From: Siphonodentalium dalli
Taxonomy: Eukaryota; Mollusca; Scaphopoda; Gadilida; Siphonodentaliidae
DNA length: 64,000 nucleotides
NCBI GenBank assembly: GCA_032622095.1
Contig: CP136067.1
Location: 60,152,893 to 60,216,892 of the forward strand
Reading direction: 5' to 3'
Part shown: positions 34,855 through 45,838 of the stretch, piece after piece
Numbering within the stretch: position 1 is the first letter of the stretch
How the letters are laid out: every line of letters starts with the position of its first letter
The notes under the pieces: model-generated
Told to the model about the DNA's origin: nothing
What the model saw: the letters and a program-made list of their open reading frames with translations, nothing else
The model's database searches: none
Translations under genes and position numbers: made by a program

Positions 34855-35620
34855 GCTAATTGTGTGACAGTACAGTCGCGTTACTTTATACGTCAACATT
34901 GGTCATTATCACTTGACAAATTTATTTCGGTCTATCGTATCAACCCCTATTTCCCCCGCGTAGCCTGACTAAGTGTCTTTATCGCTCCACTAATTTGTAT
35001 CGTTTCATCGGTATGAATTCCATATCCAATTATCCACATATAACCAACCCAACCTCTAATCCCGGTCCAATTTATTTATTTCTTTCATCGGTATATAGTC
35101 ATGTTACGTAATATTTTATCTCGTGATACTTGTACTTATATGTCTATGGTATTACTATAGTATACCGTATATGTATATCAATTGCTATTCCTTTCTATAT
35201 AATCCTGGTGCCAACTATAGAGATAATTTCAGACCCCCCCCCCCCAATTTTATATAATTGCTGCTTTAGTACAGTCACGATGCATTACATGGCAACATCG
35301 ATCCACTAATTTATGTCAGTTCATCGGTACAAACCCCTTTTTTCTCCGAGTCCATATAACCAACCCAACATCTTATAGAACTCCATAAATGACTATTCTG
35401 GCACTATATAGAGATGACTAAGATTCTGACACCCCCCTATTTTATAGCCTTGTTGCAACAGTAGAGTTGATATGCATAATATGTCAACATTGGTCGTTAT
35501 CGCTCTAAAAATTTATATCGGTTCAACCCTTAGTTCCCTGTATCGCCCACCCCTCCCTCAATTTATTTTTTCATTTGTATTATAGTCTCGTCACATACAC
35601 ATTTTATCTTTTGTAACTTT
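34855..35620. repeat. Three diverged tandem units spanning the duplication breakpoint
   Basis: Similar wording recurs near 34870, 35265 and 35465: an ACAGT motif, then CAACATTGGTC or CAACATCGATC, then ATTTATxTCGGT and CAACCC. The right breakpoint of the 8.7-kb duplication (35216) falls inside this old tandem repeat. A C run lies at 35235-35245. Confidence 0.55.
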
Positions 35621-35836
35621 TGCTTCAACGCGTCGAGATCCGCTGCAGACAATACAAAACTGACAACATTTTGAAATGTAAGCAGGCTTCAAACTCATCT
35701 TATCCAAGAAAAACTCTGGTTACATAAGAAATGTGTGTATAAGGTGTACGCGCATTTGTTGCGTTAAAAACCAAAGGTCCCAAGTCAAGGTCCAAATCCC
35801 CAACACACTGATGTGAGGTTTAACTCCATCTACATA

Positions 35837-35965
35837 CAGTAATGTCCAAAGTAATTGATCACTTAACCACAGCAAAATTGTGTGTATTTTTTCATGATTC
35901 TAAATCCTGAAAAATTACCCATAATTATGCTGTGGTTAAAGGGTCAATTACTTTGGGCATTACTG
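35837..35965. mobile_element. Mariner-like MITE, copy 1
   Basis: Ends CAGTAATGTCCAAAGTAATT and the complement of CAGTAATGCCCAAAGTAATT, flanked by TA on both sides. The two halves pair over most of their length. TA targets and a CAGT start fit a Tc1/mariner-type MITE. Confidence 0.85.
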
Positions 35966-35988
35966 TAACCAATATAAGGATTTGAGGT

Positions 35989-36329
35989 TTAACCCTTTGG
36001 CGAGTATAACGACATATATGTCGTCTATCGGTTGAGGAGTAGAACGACATATATGTCGTTTCAGGAAGTGTTATTTTATGTAGGCACAACTTCAATAAAT
36101 CATCTGATTTCAAAATGATTTGTATAGGAATTATTTTGATTAATATAATATCCCAAATGTATAAGTGCAATCGATTATGATAACACACGTTAAAAAAATG
36201 CACATATATTAAAACGAATTATTGGACCCTTTTGACCCGAACTTGTTAATAATTATTGCTATGACGTTGACGTTAAATTTACTCATGACGTCATGTATGT
36301 GACGTTACAGATACTCTCCAAAGGGTTAA
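35989..36329. mobile_element. piggyBac-like MITE
   Basis: TIRs TTAACCCTTTGGCGAGTAT and, on the complementary strand, TTAACCCTTTGGAGAGTAT, with TTAA at both ends. Near the left end a 34-bp direct repeat contains the perfect palindrome CGACATATATGTCG twice (about 36010 and 36044). TTAACCCTTT ends with subterminal palindromes fit the piggyBac superfamily. The empty site is visible in the neighbouring repeat near 36495-36505. Confidence 0.88.
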
Positions 36330-36348
36330 TGATAACTCAATCATCCTA

Positions 36349-36475
36349 CAGTAATGTTCAAAGCAATTGACCACTTAACCACAGCAGAATAATGGGTAAT
36401 TTGAGGATTGTAAATGCTGAAAAAATACCCATAATTCTGCTGTGGTTAAGTGATCAATTACTTTGGGCATTACTG
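36349..36475. mobile_element. Mariner-like MITE, copy 2
   Basis: Same ends and TA flanks as copy 1. The unique flank AACCAATATAAGGATTTGAG repeats after copies 1 and 2, so MITE plus flank were tandemly duplicated. Confidence 0.85.
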
Positions 36476-36521
36476 TAACCAATATAAGGATTTGAGGTTT
36501 AATGATAACTCAATCCTCATA

Positions 36522-36650
36522 CAGTAATGTCCAAAGTAATTGACCACTTGACCACAGCAAAATTATTGGTAAATTTTAAGGATTTCAAATCCTGAAAAAT
36601 TACCAATAATTCTGATGTGGTTAAGTGGTCAATTACTTTGGGCATTACTG
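36522..36650. mobile_element. Mariner-like MITE, copy 3
   Basis: Same ends, TA flanks and downstream AACCAATACAAGGATGTGAG flank, diverged by a few bases. Confidence 0.85.
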
Positions 36651-37984
36651 TAACCAATACAAGGATGTGAGGTTTAATGAGAACTCCATCCACATAACTA
36701 ATAATTATGTGTGAAAATTAAAACAAAACAAAATAAATTCCATGATGGCGTCCAATATGGACTGCCTAATTCTGCTCCAAAACATGTATATTCAATATAT
36801 GGATGTTTATTGGGAAAAACCGATTATTTCAATGATATTTTCATTAACTGGGATCCAAAACCCGACTTACGGGAGCGTGTGACTGTATCTTAAGCATATG
36901 TGCATATTTAATGAGCCAACAATTGGAATCCCAACAGAGAAGATTGGCGTGGGTCCCTTGCGCGATCTGTCCATCGAAAACTATTTAGACATCTCAAGAC
37001 ACGCAAGTCCCAATAACTTAATATACAGAATAGATACATCTATTGCCTGAGTAACTAATATTTATATTTGTTACAATGAGGTCAAATAGTTGCGAAGCCA
37101 GCACCACAATTCTTTCCCTCCATAGTAAATCTTAAAACAACTTCTAAAGAATTATTAATTCACCTTATATTTGGTGTGAAGCGTCCTTGGTTAACTGGAG
37201 TTCAGATTTGTTAACATCACGTCACCAAGTTAATTACTTGCGAAGCCACAGCCATAACTATTTCCCTCCATAGTAATTCTCAAAACAACTTCTTAAGAAC
37301 AATTGACCAGGTCAGTCGCGCAATTATTGGAAGAGCCACGGTCAATCATTTTTTTTAAACCAAATGTTACATTTAAATTATTGCTTTATTTAACCAAAAA
37401 TAAATGAGAAAATTAACTTTTACTACTTGCTAAATTTTATCTTTTAATTATTTCATTTAAATTTTAGTATTTACAGTATACTATGTCCAAGTCTTTATAA
37501 TCTGTTGAGTGACCCCACAGTCGTTTACTTTGTTAGTAATAATTTGAAGGACTACTTGTTTAAACGCAATTGTTATCAAAATATTTTATGTATTTTTTAT
37601 AATTTCTATTTATATGTAATACTATAATCTTGGTGGCGTTACCATTTCTGACTATGGTTTTCTTGTAGGTTATGTATGACATCGCGTTTAAATACACGTT
37701 CGCGACAATTTATTGCTCGAAAATATTGATTTTATAACGAGGTCAAAGGGCGCTCGGCGGACACACAGCCTGACGAGCCGATTTGTTCGGTAGAATTCGT
37801 TACTTTCCGATTTCATATCTCGACTTTCATTCGTTCGATGTCGCCAAGTTATATGTCAAATGAAAGGGATTGTTATTGCCAATAAGACATACTGGGAGAT
37901 ATTTTGGTTGCTGTTATCGATTTCTAGAATTTGTAGGGTTTTGATAGTTGGGTGTGGTATTAGCCAAAATTGATGATTGGAACC
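36651..37984. other. No gene; one LINE 3'-end scrap
   Basis: AT-rich. 37622-37668 (CTTGGTGGCGTTACCATTTC and onwards) is the reverse complement of the end of the LINE at 49192-50090. Two loosely similar stretches near 37090 and 37240 share GCGAAGCCA and TTTCCCTCCATAGTAA. The short frame at 36711-36893 is not recognisable. Confidence 0.45.
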
Positions 37985-38310
37985 TTTACACTGGTATAGT
38001 CTATATTGGTATTTTAGTAATTTCCCCAGGGGCCTGTGGTGTATGCTATAAGGACGCAAGTTATTAAAACACAAAGGAGTACCATAGACTATATTCAATA
38101 AATTCTAAACTTGACCAAAATTACATGCATACGCTGTGGCAGAGATTAGCTGTGTTTATACCTGAAAAATATATTTGGTTGTATTCACCACACAGGCCCC
38201 TGTGGGAAATTACTAAAATACCAATATAGACTACATCAGTGTATACTATACACCGGTATAGTCTATATTGGTATGTTAGTAATTTTCCCCAGGGACCTGT
38301 GGTTTATCCC
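37985..38310. repeat. Three-copy inverted/direct repeat of about 55 bp
   Basis: GGTATAGTCTATATTGGTAT...CCCCAGGGGCCTGTGGT occurs at about 37993-38042, inverted at about 38187-38240, and direct again at about 38253-38303. Pairing of neighbours gives potential hairpins. The first two copies could be the arms of a fold-back element with a 140-bp centre. Confidence 0.7.
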
Positions 38311-39219
38311 TTCTCCATAATGTATAACACATATATATGCTGCACACAAAATAACAACTATAGCAACATTGCATGTGAATGTTCAACGTTGAAATAACAT
38401 CTTTAAACGATGATCACCTGATATTTAGCACGAGTACGTGGGTGGTACTGGTAAGATATTTTCAAACAAAAAGATACTGAAAACTAATAGTGTGCATTGC
38501 GCGGTAGCATATTCCAGCTGTAAAGTAGCGACTGATGAAATTTGAAAATAATTGTCTACTGAGAAACCGGTTTGTTAGCTGCATGAATATTAGATGTACC
38601 CAGTGTTCACGCTGCCGTGAGCAAATGTCGCAAATTGCGAAAGAAAAACAAAAGTGGCTCAAGAAAATGTGCTAGTGGCTAAAGAAAGTGGCTCAAAGAA
38701 ATTAGGTGTGTGGCTATTAAAATAACTGCCGTCGGACAGATTAAGTACATCATGTACCGTCTCTTTGATCTGGTGAGTTGCGGTGCTAATCTATTGAAAA
38801 TATGATTGCTTATTTACAGTGTAATAATCATTGCGACATAATGTGTATGGTTTATTATCACGGAGAGTGTTGACATTCCGGATATGAAACCAGACTATGT
38901 ATACCGCAAGAATATGCACTTCAGTTTCCTCGTTACATTCAATAATTAATCATCATGCCGAATGAAACTTCCATGCACTGCGTGTCGAAACATTACTTCG
39001 TGTGTTGCATGCCCGAAATTGTAAAAATTTAGCCCGACCGTAAACGGTTGGATGTTGGATAAGCAGAAACTCCAAACTTTAAAGACGCAAATCAATGGGT
39101 TTTGAACTTTTGATTTGCGTTGCAGTGACCGATAAAATCATTCAAAATGATCTGTTGTAATTTGTTTGCAGGTTTGGGGGTGCTGGGTCCCGGAAAATGC
39201 CAAATGCAATAAAACGGCA
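38311..39219. other. No gene recognised
   Basis: Short AGTGGCT(C/A)AAGAAA repeats near 38650-38700; otherwise featureless. Confidence 0.4.
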
Positions 39220-39415
39220 TTCAATCCTGCAAAATTTATACACCCCCCCCCCCCGGGTTACCTGTCATTTACACAAATTACGACATACTCTCTTCGTTAC
39301 AAATGAGTTAAATCCTGCAAAATTTGTACTACCTCCCCCCCCCCCCCCCCGGGTTACCTAGCTGTCATTAACAAAAATTACGACATACTCTCTTCGTTAC
39401 AAATAAGTTAAAGTG
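39220..39415. repeat. Two direct copies of about 100 bp with C runs
   Basis: Each copy runs TCCTGCAAAATTT, a run of 13-18 C, GGGTTACCT, then TTACGACATACTCTCTTCGT and an AAATxAGTTAAA end. Confidence 0.85.
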
Positions 39416-39674
39416 AGTTCGGGAAATCTGCTGATAAGCATTTTAGTATGTAAATTGCTGATCAGCAGCTGATTCAGCATTGTATGTACACCCGACTAAG
39501 GATCTGATATGATGGCTTATTTAGTCGGAATAAGCCAATAGTTTTTAAAAAGATGTAGTGCTGCATGTACAGCAGCGTCGGATTGCTAATACTTATATCC
39601 AACTCACTCTAAAATTAGTTGTCACTATTCATATATTCTTCGTCCTATTTACGTATTTATATAATGTTCCGATT

Positions 39675-39962
39675 TTATGGCTCTATTTTGTTGGACTGAA
39701 CCAATAGTTCGACAAATAACCGTTTCTGGCCATCAGGACTGTGTGCATATCCCGCTATACTGACAAAACTAAGAGTTTCGTGAATTAAATTTAGCGTCAT
39801 ATTGACGGCCTTCTTTGAAACAATCACCATCAAAAACGCAATACAACGCATGCTAGTGCAGGCTATGGTCTTACAATCTCGTCCAAATACGGATACGATA
39901 GGCGAGAATCGCATGCGTTTTGATATGTCGATGCCGTCTGGAGAGTTTGGCGGGACCAGCAT
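39675..39962 (-). CDS. Hypothetical 95-codon frame
   Basis: A minus-strand frame from an ATG at 39962. The translation begins MLVPPNSPDGIDISKRMRF and has a moderately hydrophobic middle. The sequence around 39840-40100 is more GC-rich than its surroundings, and a TATA-like TTTATAGC (minus strand) lies about 30 bp upstream. I do not recognise a family; it may be a first exon or chance. A plus-strand frame overlaps (39802-40008). Confidence 0.25.
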   Translation of the reverse strand: MLVPPNSPDGIDISKRMRFSPIVSVFGRDCKTIACTSMRCIAFLMVIVSKKAVNMTLNLIHETLSFVSIAGYAHSPDGQKRLFVELLVQSNKIEP

Positions 39963-40399
39963 CCCGTCTCGATTTGCTCAGTCTACCCTTGATGCTATAA
40001 AGTGGTAGCCGCGGGCGCTTATATATAGAGTTGTTTTTATGAGCCATCAGGCCCCCGCGGCAGCGGTCGCTGGCGCGACCTGACTGCCTCGATATCAATT
40101 TGAAAAAGGGGGTGACGTTGCTTCAATAACAGGTCTTAGACAGTGCCGTCCGCCTCCCCCAAGCCCACCCACTCTAAAAGTGATTTTTCCTATAGTGTTT
40201 TTGAAACGTGTCTCTTTGTGGTGTCATTCTTTTGGTATGATTTTTTACTAAATAACGGGTATGTTAGAGTTACATTTCTTTGAATTTTACAATCGAAACA
40301 TATTCGCATGCGATGCTGAGTCACGCGGGACACGGCAAACTAAATCGCGCGCAAATTGGCTTGCGATTTTTCAGCATCCCACCCCATTTGGCATGCGAT

Positions 40400-40870
40400 A
40401 GCGTTTGTACTAGGTGGCTAGTGCTATACGGTTCTCACGAATTCCAGCGTGACGGAATCACCAAATTTTACGGAATTTCACTTTTCTGTGGCCTATAAAA
40501 TCTAAAATTATGACCAGTAGGGTACCGCTTAAAATAAAAAACATTGTACATACTATACAAAGTTGTTTTTATTAAATACAATACTATGTGTATTTAAGTA
40601 TCATCTCACTCTGGGTCAAATTGTGTCCGTGACGGAATCACCAAAAAAGTGCCATCAATATGAGGGTAGGTCCGTACTATTGAAGGACCCTGCTCATTCA
40701 GCCAAGCTGACCTGGAAAAAGTTCCCAATTAGTAAAGTAGATACATTATACTTGCAGAAAAAAGCCGCATTGTCACACACTTATGTGTATATTACTAGTT
40801 GACTCGGTTTGTTCGCCGTGACGGAATCACACAACGGGCGTGACGGAATCACCGTGCGATTTTTTTAGGT
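40400..40870 (+). repeat. Dispersed CGTGACGGAATCACC words
   Basis: The 15-mer CGTGACGGAATCACC occurs near 40449, 40628 and 40845, and a 13-base version (CGTGACGGAATCAC) near 40820. A related TGTGACGGAATC occurs near 58270. The word is partly self-complementary (GTGA...TCAC). Spacing is irregular. Confidence 0.75.
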
Positions 40871-41480
40871 ATAGTTTTTTGTGTAACAAATGCGGACATT
40901 GTCATAAAAGCATAAAACTTGGCACATTTGTATATTAGGTCCCACGTATTATTTTCAGATATGGGGGCAATCACGAAAATACTTTCCATGGCAACGGTTG
41001 CTATGCGACTGTTTTTACCTTAGAAACGGGTTGTTGGTAGGGGTTAAACCGTCATTTTACTAAAAAATATGTGCAAAAAGGGGATACTATGGTAATTGAG
41101 GCAGATTGTGATATGGGAAATGTGACAAAAATAACATTTCCACACATGCCCCACTATTAACCTAGAATAACCATTGAGCTGCTTGAAAATTATATTTTGG
41201 TTCATTTGACCTTATTTGGCAAAACATGAAAATATGCATTGACTGCGCATGCGCGCATCATTGATCCCCAGTCACACAATATCTGGTGTTTAAGAGATTG
41301 TATAGTGAGGGCAATGACCATTCCAAAATATATTCATTGGATAGTAATAATGAAATACAGAAGAAGCAACAACATTCCCCGATGACATGACAATGATGCA
41401 AATACCCATTATCGGTATCCATGGCCGCCTTTTCGTGGAATTCATGTTAGAACTGGTTCTTTCGCAGTAGAAACATTCTC
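40871..41480. other. No gene recognised
   Basis: A phrase at 41455-41487 (GGTTCTTTCGCAGTAGAAAC) recurs at about 43842-43861, so this flank belongs to an undefined dispersed repeat. Confidence 0.4.
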
Positions 41481-41512
41481 CTTGTGCAATATGCAATTAT
41501 GCAATATGCAAT

Positions 41513-42317
41513 ATGCAAGGTTTTCCGACGAGGACCCGAACAGTTATTGCACAAGGCTGTCTAGGCTGTCCCTCGCTAGAATCGTGGATCGATCGTCGGA
41601 AACTCTCAATGCTTGGCGCTTTCTGTGGGCCAAATCACGAGAAAGCATCAAAACAGTTATTCCTACGACGTTTGTATGATTTCATATCTGGTCTGTCAAC
41701 GGATGAAACATCTTTTATACATGACATGTGGCGCATTCTATGCAAATATAATATGGAACATCACCTTATTGAATATGCTAATTCCAATGAATTTCCATCG
41801 CCCGTGGTGTGGAAACGCTTGGTAAGGACAGCTGTACAGGAGTTAGATGAACTTGACTGGTATAATCGTATCTCCGGCGACTCCTCTTTAGCAGCTTTCC
41901 GTACCATTCATCCCACGCTGCGAACGATCGGTATATGGAAACTGTGCTCACAATTTCCGGAGGAAAAATTTGTATTCCTCTTGATCGGTCGCATAATCGC
42001 ACATACAGCTTTCGGACAAAATGATACATGCAAACATGGTTTAGCGACCTACTCATTGTGTAATACAACATATCTTGTTAGATTGCCCGTCATTTCTACA
42101 TATTCGGAATGACATGTGGTACCACATCATTGACAATTATGGCATAAACTGTTTCCTCTACCTAGACCAAATACCAAGTTTGCAGCTACTGTCTGCCCTT
42201 CTGGGATCGCCACCTAGAGATCTCGCTCTACTCTCAGATAACCACTCTAATATGTCTCGCTTGCTCGTTAGGACATCTGCATTTACGTGGAAACGGTTTC
42301 ATTTTGATAATGGTTAA
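41513..42317 (+). pseudogene. Non-LTR retrotransposon remnant: C-terminal region
   Basis: Frame 41513-42112 contains LGCPSLESWIDRRKLSMLGA, like the post-RT segment of Jockey/CR1-group LINEs ('PSxxxxIDxRKLxFLG'). It then gives a long C-terminal domain ending in a Cys-rich patch (DTCKHG...SLC). A frameshift between about 42050 and 42075 moves the continuation (LDCPSFLHIRNDMWYHII) into the frame 42075-42317, which supplies the LxxCP...R part of the usual C-x2-C...H-x4-C zinc patch. No RT core is present, so it is a 5'-truncated dead copy. Confidence 0.65.
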
Positions 42318-42566
42318 CTAAAGTGATCAGCGCTCTTTCGGAGTAGAATAGCGTTAATTTTCTATTAATTCATTTACTGTTATTTGGTAAATTATCTCTG
42401 TCACATGCAGCATTTGCCAATTCAGTACCATGCAATCTTCCGCCACATATGTATATATTTCAAATTACCCATATTTCCTACATGTATACACTGTTTACAG
42501 TTTACGTACTATACACTTCACATAGCCTCACTAAGCTCACTTCAACGGACATCCATGAATCTTAGT

Positions 42567-42648
42567 ATTCTCCCGGATGCATGATCACACAAACCATACC
42601 CATGTGTATTCTCCCGGATGCATGATCACACAAGCCATACCCATGTGT
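42567..42648. repeat. 41-bp tandem duplication
   Basis: Two adjacent near-identical units beginning ATTCTCCCGGATGCATGATC, immediately before the truncated Helitron. Confidence 0.85.
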
Positions 42649-42685
42649 AATTGTATGTGTGTATACATATGTAGGCGTAAGAATA

Positions 42686-43029
42686 TGTATGTTTGTCTCT
42701 CATTTATACAAATCTACGATTCTCGACCGATCGGGACGAAACTTGGTACGTGTGTGTAGTTTGACCAGGCGGTCGACGTTGTCGTATTGGCGAGCCCGTG
42801 CGGCGCCCACTTCGCGCATGCGCAGACGAGATCTCGGAAACGGGTGGAGCTATCGACTTGAAATTTGCTATGTGAATGTATCTTGCCCCGGATACGAATT
42901 TTATCGGGTCGCCGAGCCCTTGCGACGCCAGCTTCGCGCATGCGCAGACCAGATCTCGGAAACGGGTGGAGCTATCGACTTGAAATTTGGTTTTTGAATA
43001 GCCCGGACACCGTCGGGCTCATCGGCTAG
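42686..43029 (+). mobile_element. Family 1 Helitron, 5' end lost
   Basis: The 3' end is intact: hairpin GCCCGGACACCGTCGGGC (one loop change from the 12-kb copies), then TCATCGGCTAG, followed by T. Two ~122-bp monomers and the head region (CGACCGATCGGGACGAAAC) are present. The TCTCATATATATTTTG terminus is missing; homology starts at GTATGTTTGTCT. Confidence 0.85.
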
Positions 43030-43259
43030 TATATTATATATGTATATATTCATGCCATATAACTTTCGCAATTATCCAAACTTTGGAGTTATCTCGCTTG
43101 CACTTCAGATAACCGTCTTAACAAAGCATAACCTTTCTTTAATCACAGCACAAAACGTCCCGCTTCAGCTCAACGCGAATTATTCCATGCCCTTTATTTC
43201 CTCATACAGACATGTCCCATATATGCTTTGGTGTATATTTAATCAGATATACATGCACA

Positions 43260-43660
43260 TATAAACGTGCATATATAGGTACCTGACCGTTACATATGTA
43301 TGCATGTATATGTGTGTGTTGGTGTGTGTATGTCTACGTGGATGCATGTATATGTGTATGTATATAAGCATATATATGTAAATGAGCATTTATATATATG
43401 TATATAACCATGCATATATTCACGAGTTCTGGCGCGGCTGTGAACGTGCACTTGCGCTCTCGCGCGCATTTATAGGTGTATACATGTATATTTTCGTATA
43501 TATATGTATATATGAGTATATACATATGTATGTATATGTATGTGTGTATGTATATGTGTGTATGTGCGTGAGGGGGGACGTGTATGTGAGTGTGCGGATG
43601 TGTGATCGTGTCGGTGCTCGTGAGGGTATGCATACTTATATGCACTCAAATATGTTCGTA
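43260..43660. repeat. (TATG)n/(TG)n microsatellite tract
   Basis: Interrupted TATGTA, TATATG and TGTG repeats. The Tyr/Val-rich and His/Thr-rich frames here are artefacts of low complexity. Confidence 0.85.
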
Positions 43661-45639
43661 TTTGTCTCTTTGTCAGTCAAATTATATAACACTGTATATT
43701 GTATAGCCAAATCTCCTGCATGCAGGATGTATTTGTGTTCTCAATTTATTTATAATGTTTATATATATGCTCTTCATTATATGGAGGAATATATATATAT
43801 ATATAATTATACCACTGTGCTAGCTAGTGCTATACGGTTCTGGTTCTTTCGCAGTAGAAACATTCTCCGTGTGGAAAGGACAGAAATTATTTACCGCCAT
43901 CTTAATTTCAGTTTACCACAAGTTCTCAAACCGGTGGATTCTTCAATGTGTTTTATCGGTGTATGTGTTCTTCAATATTCTACTTGCCGCTATTGGCACC
44001 TCACCCCCCCCCCCCCCCCCATAGAGGGTCAGTCCTAATTTGGCCACAATTGTCAAAAGTCGGAAATGCCTGCCACAACACCAGTTGGGAACTTGAGGTA
44101 AAAATGTGTTGAAACTGTTCACATATATATTGCGTTTGCAACCCTACAGCATTTAGTGTGGTATAGTTGTATATATTTTTCACTTTTATTTTCTGTCAAA
44201 TTATTGGACCTAAATGACCACCGGTAATAAATTTTCCAACCACATATAATAAGGGCGGTAATGCAACATAATAATAAAGGGCACACGCAGCATTAAAATC
44301 GAGAGTTATCAGTTGGAAAATTCCATTGCGAGCGGGGCTGTGCACAATCAACTTGCATATTGGCACTTCGGAGCCGACTGGCTTAATAATCCGCCTTGTC
44401 ATGCAAGGACGATGGGGACTATATATTGGGACACGCAATGTGCAACGGGAGTCTTGTAAACTATATGACTCGCAGAGAAATCAAGGAAATGAACCATGAC
44501 TAAAGGTTTGACAGTGTGTGTGGTGAGAAAGCACGACACTTTGCGATTACAACCCCGTATAATCGTATATACACATGTATATACCTTCACTTTTAATATC
44601 AAAGTCAGATCACACGCCTGTTGTTGATTCTGCTCCGATTCAGTCGCTTGTGTGACACACATGAATGCCACTGTAATAACTAAGTTTGCCTGCTACATAT
44701 ATGTTAGAAACTTTATTGTGGACCATGCATGCTTAACTTGGGTCTGGGACGATAAAGTCCCCAACAATCATATCATGCCATGCATATATCATGCAACGCG
44801 TTTCGATTCAGAATGACACGATTTGTCCATATATATATAGGTACATGGTGGTTAACAACTTCAAAGAGCTACAGTGTCATGTCGATTCAAAACGGACTAA
44901 TAAGAAACTATTCTTTGACAAACGATTTCTCGGGAGCTACACTTGGCGGAGGTCACTGAAATTTGGTGTGGTCATGTATTGTGGCCCTCCGGGTGACATG
45001 GACAAGTGGAGTGTGAGAAAGGAGAGCTCAGGAACACTATGGTAACTGTATCAATATAAATTTTGCCACTAATTTACCCGTGCAATGTCAGGTACATCCG
45101 CTAGTACAATTAATAAGTATAATTAAGCGGTAGACGGGTACTCCAAAATTGCACCCAACACCCAACATCTCATGTGTGTTATTATGCATATCTGTATATT
45201 ATGCATTATAATTAAATCAAGTTATCAATTAAAATACATATGTCTATTAGTATGTGCCGTTTGTGAACGCATTATACGTGACGCTTGGTGTGTAAATATT
45301 TTATAATTATCATAACTTCAGTTTGGCATGTCTAAAAATCAAAGTAGGCACGTATTCAAAAAACACATCACAGAGAAAACAATAAGCGCACATTCTAACG
45401 ATATCAAATGCAAGAATCGAGGATGTCCAGACTGCCCCAAGAACGTACCCCGTTAAGTATACATATAACACGTTCAACGTCAATCTATACGAATCAGTAG
45501 TCCCTGTAACCTCATCCGCCAAACATACTACCCATCATCTGAATTTGAACCATATACACTCCATGGTATTGAACATCCCTCGGGTAGTATCCATTTTCAC
45601 ACACTCTTAAACTAAGCCCTAAACTCATAAATTACATAT
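43661..45639. other. No gene; C run and a possible Helitron terminus
   Basis: A run of about 17 C at 44005-44021. Near 45083-45105 GTGCAATGTCAGG is followed by TACATCCGCTAG and T, which resembles the 3' end of another Helitron family, but I find no matching start. The frame 44791-45045 is not recognisable. Confidence 0.35.
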
Positions 45640-45838
45640 ACACAATATGTGCACGGCTCACCCAAGGCCATCTTATTATAAGTTATTACTTTCTATATTT
45701 ACCATACTGGGGATGGCAGGAAGACAGTCTTGCCAGATTATGCCATCCCCCACAATATACGACAGAATTATCCATAATTGTTATCATTATTATGTAATAT
45801 GTATGTGTATTGAAATAAAATATCCTATCCTATCCTAT
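45640..45838 (+). mobile_element. LINE 3' end with (TATCC)n tail
   Basis: Contains the stem-loop GGGGATGGCAGG...GCCATCCCC (about 45709-45752), an AT-rich stretch, AATAAAATA and a TATCC tail. It is the same layout as the minus-strand copy at 4455-4612. The coding part is missing. Confidence 0.7.

Larger units (their letters stand above)
26517..35216 (+). repeat. 8.70-kb direct tandem duplication, unit 2
   Basis: Nearly identical to unit 1. Differences I noticed are longer G runs near 27800 and 33050, a 34-bp segment near 29916 absent from unit 1, and single-base changes near 30632, 31386 and 31762. Everything described for unit 1 recurs here at offsets of 8660, 8663, 8697 and 8700. Confidence 0.95.

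Noticed and set aside
43334-44038. 218-codon Tyr/Ile-rich frame and its minus-strand partner
   Set aside because: Low-complexity TATG/TG repeats; no stop by composition only.
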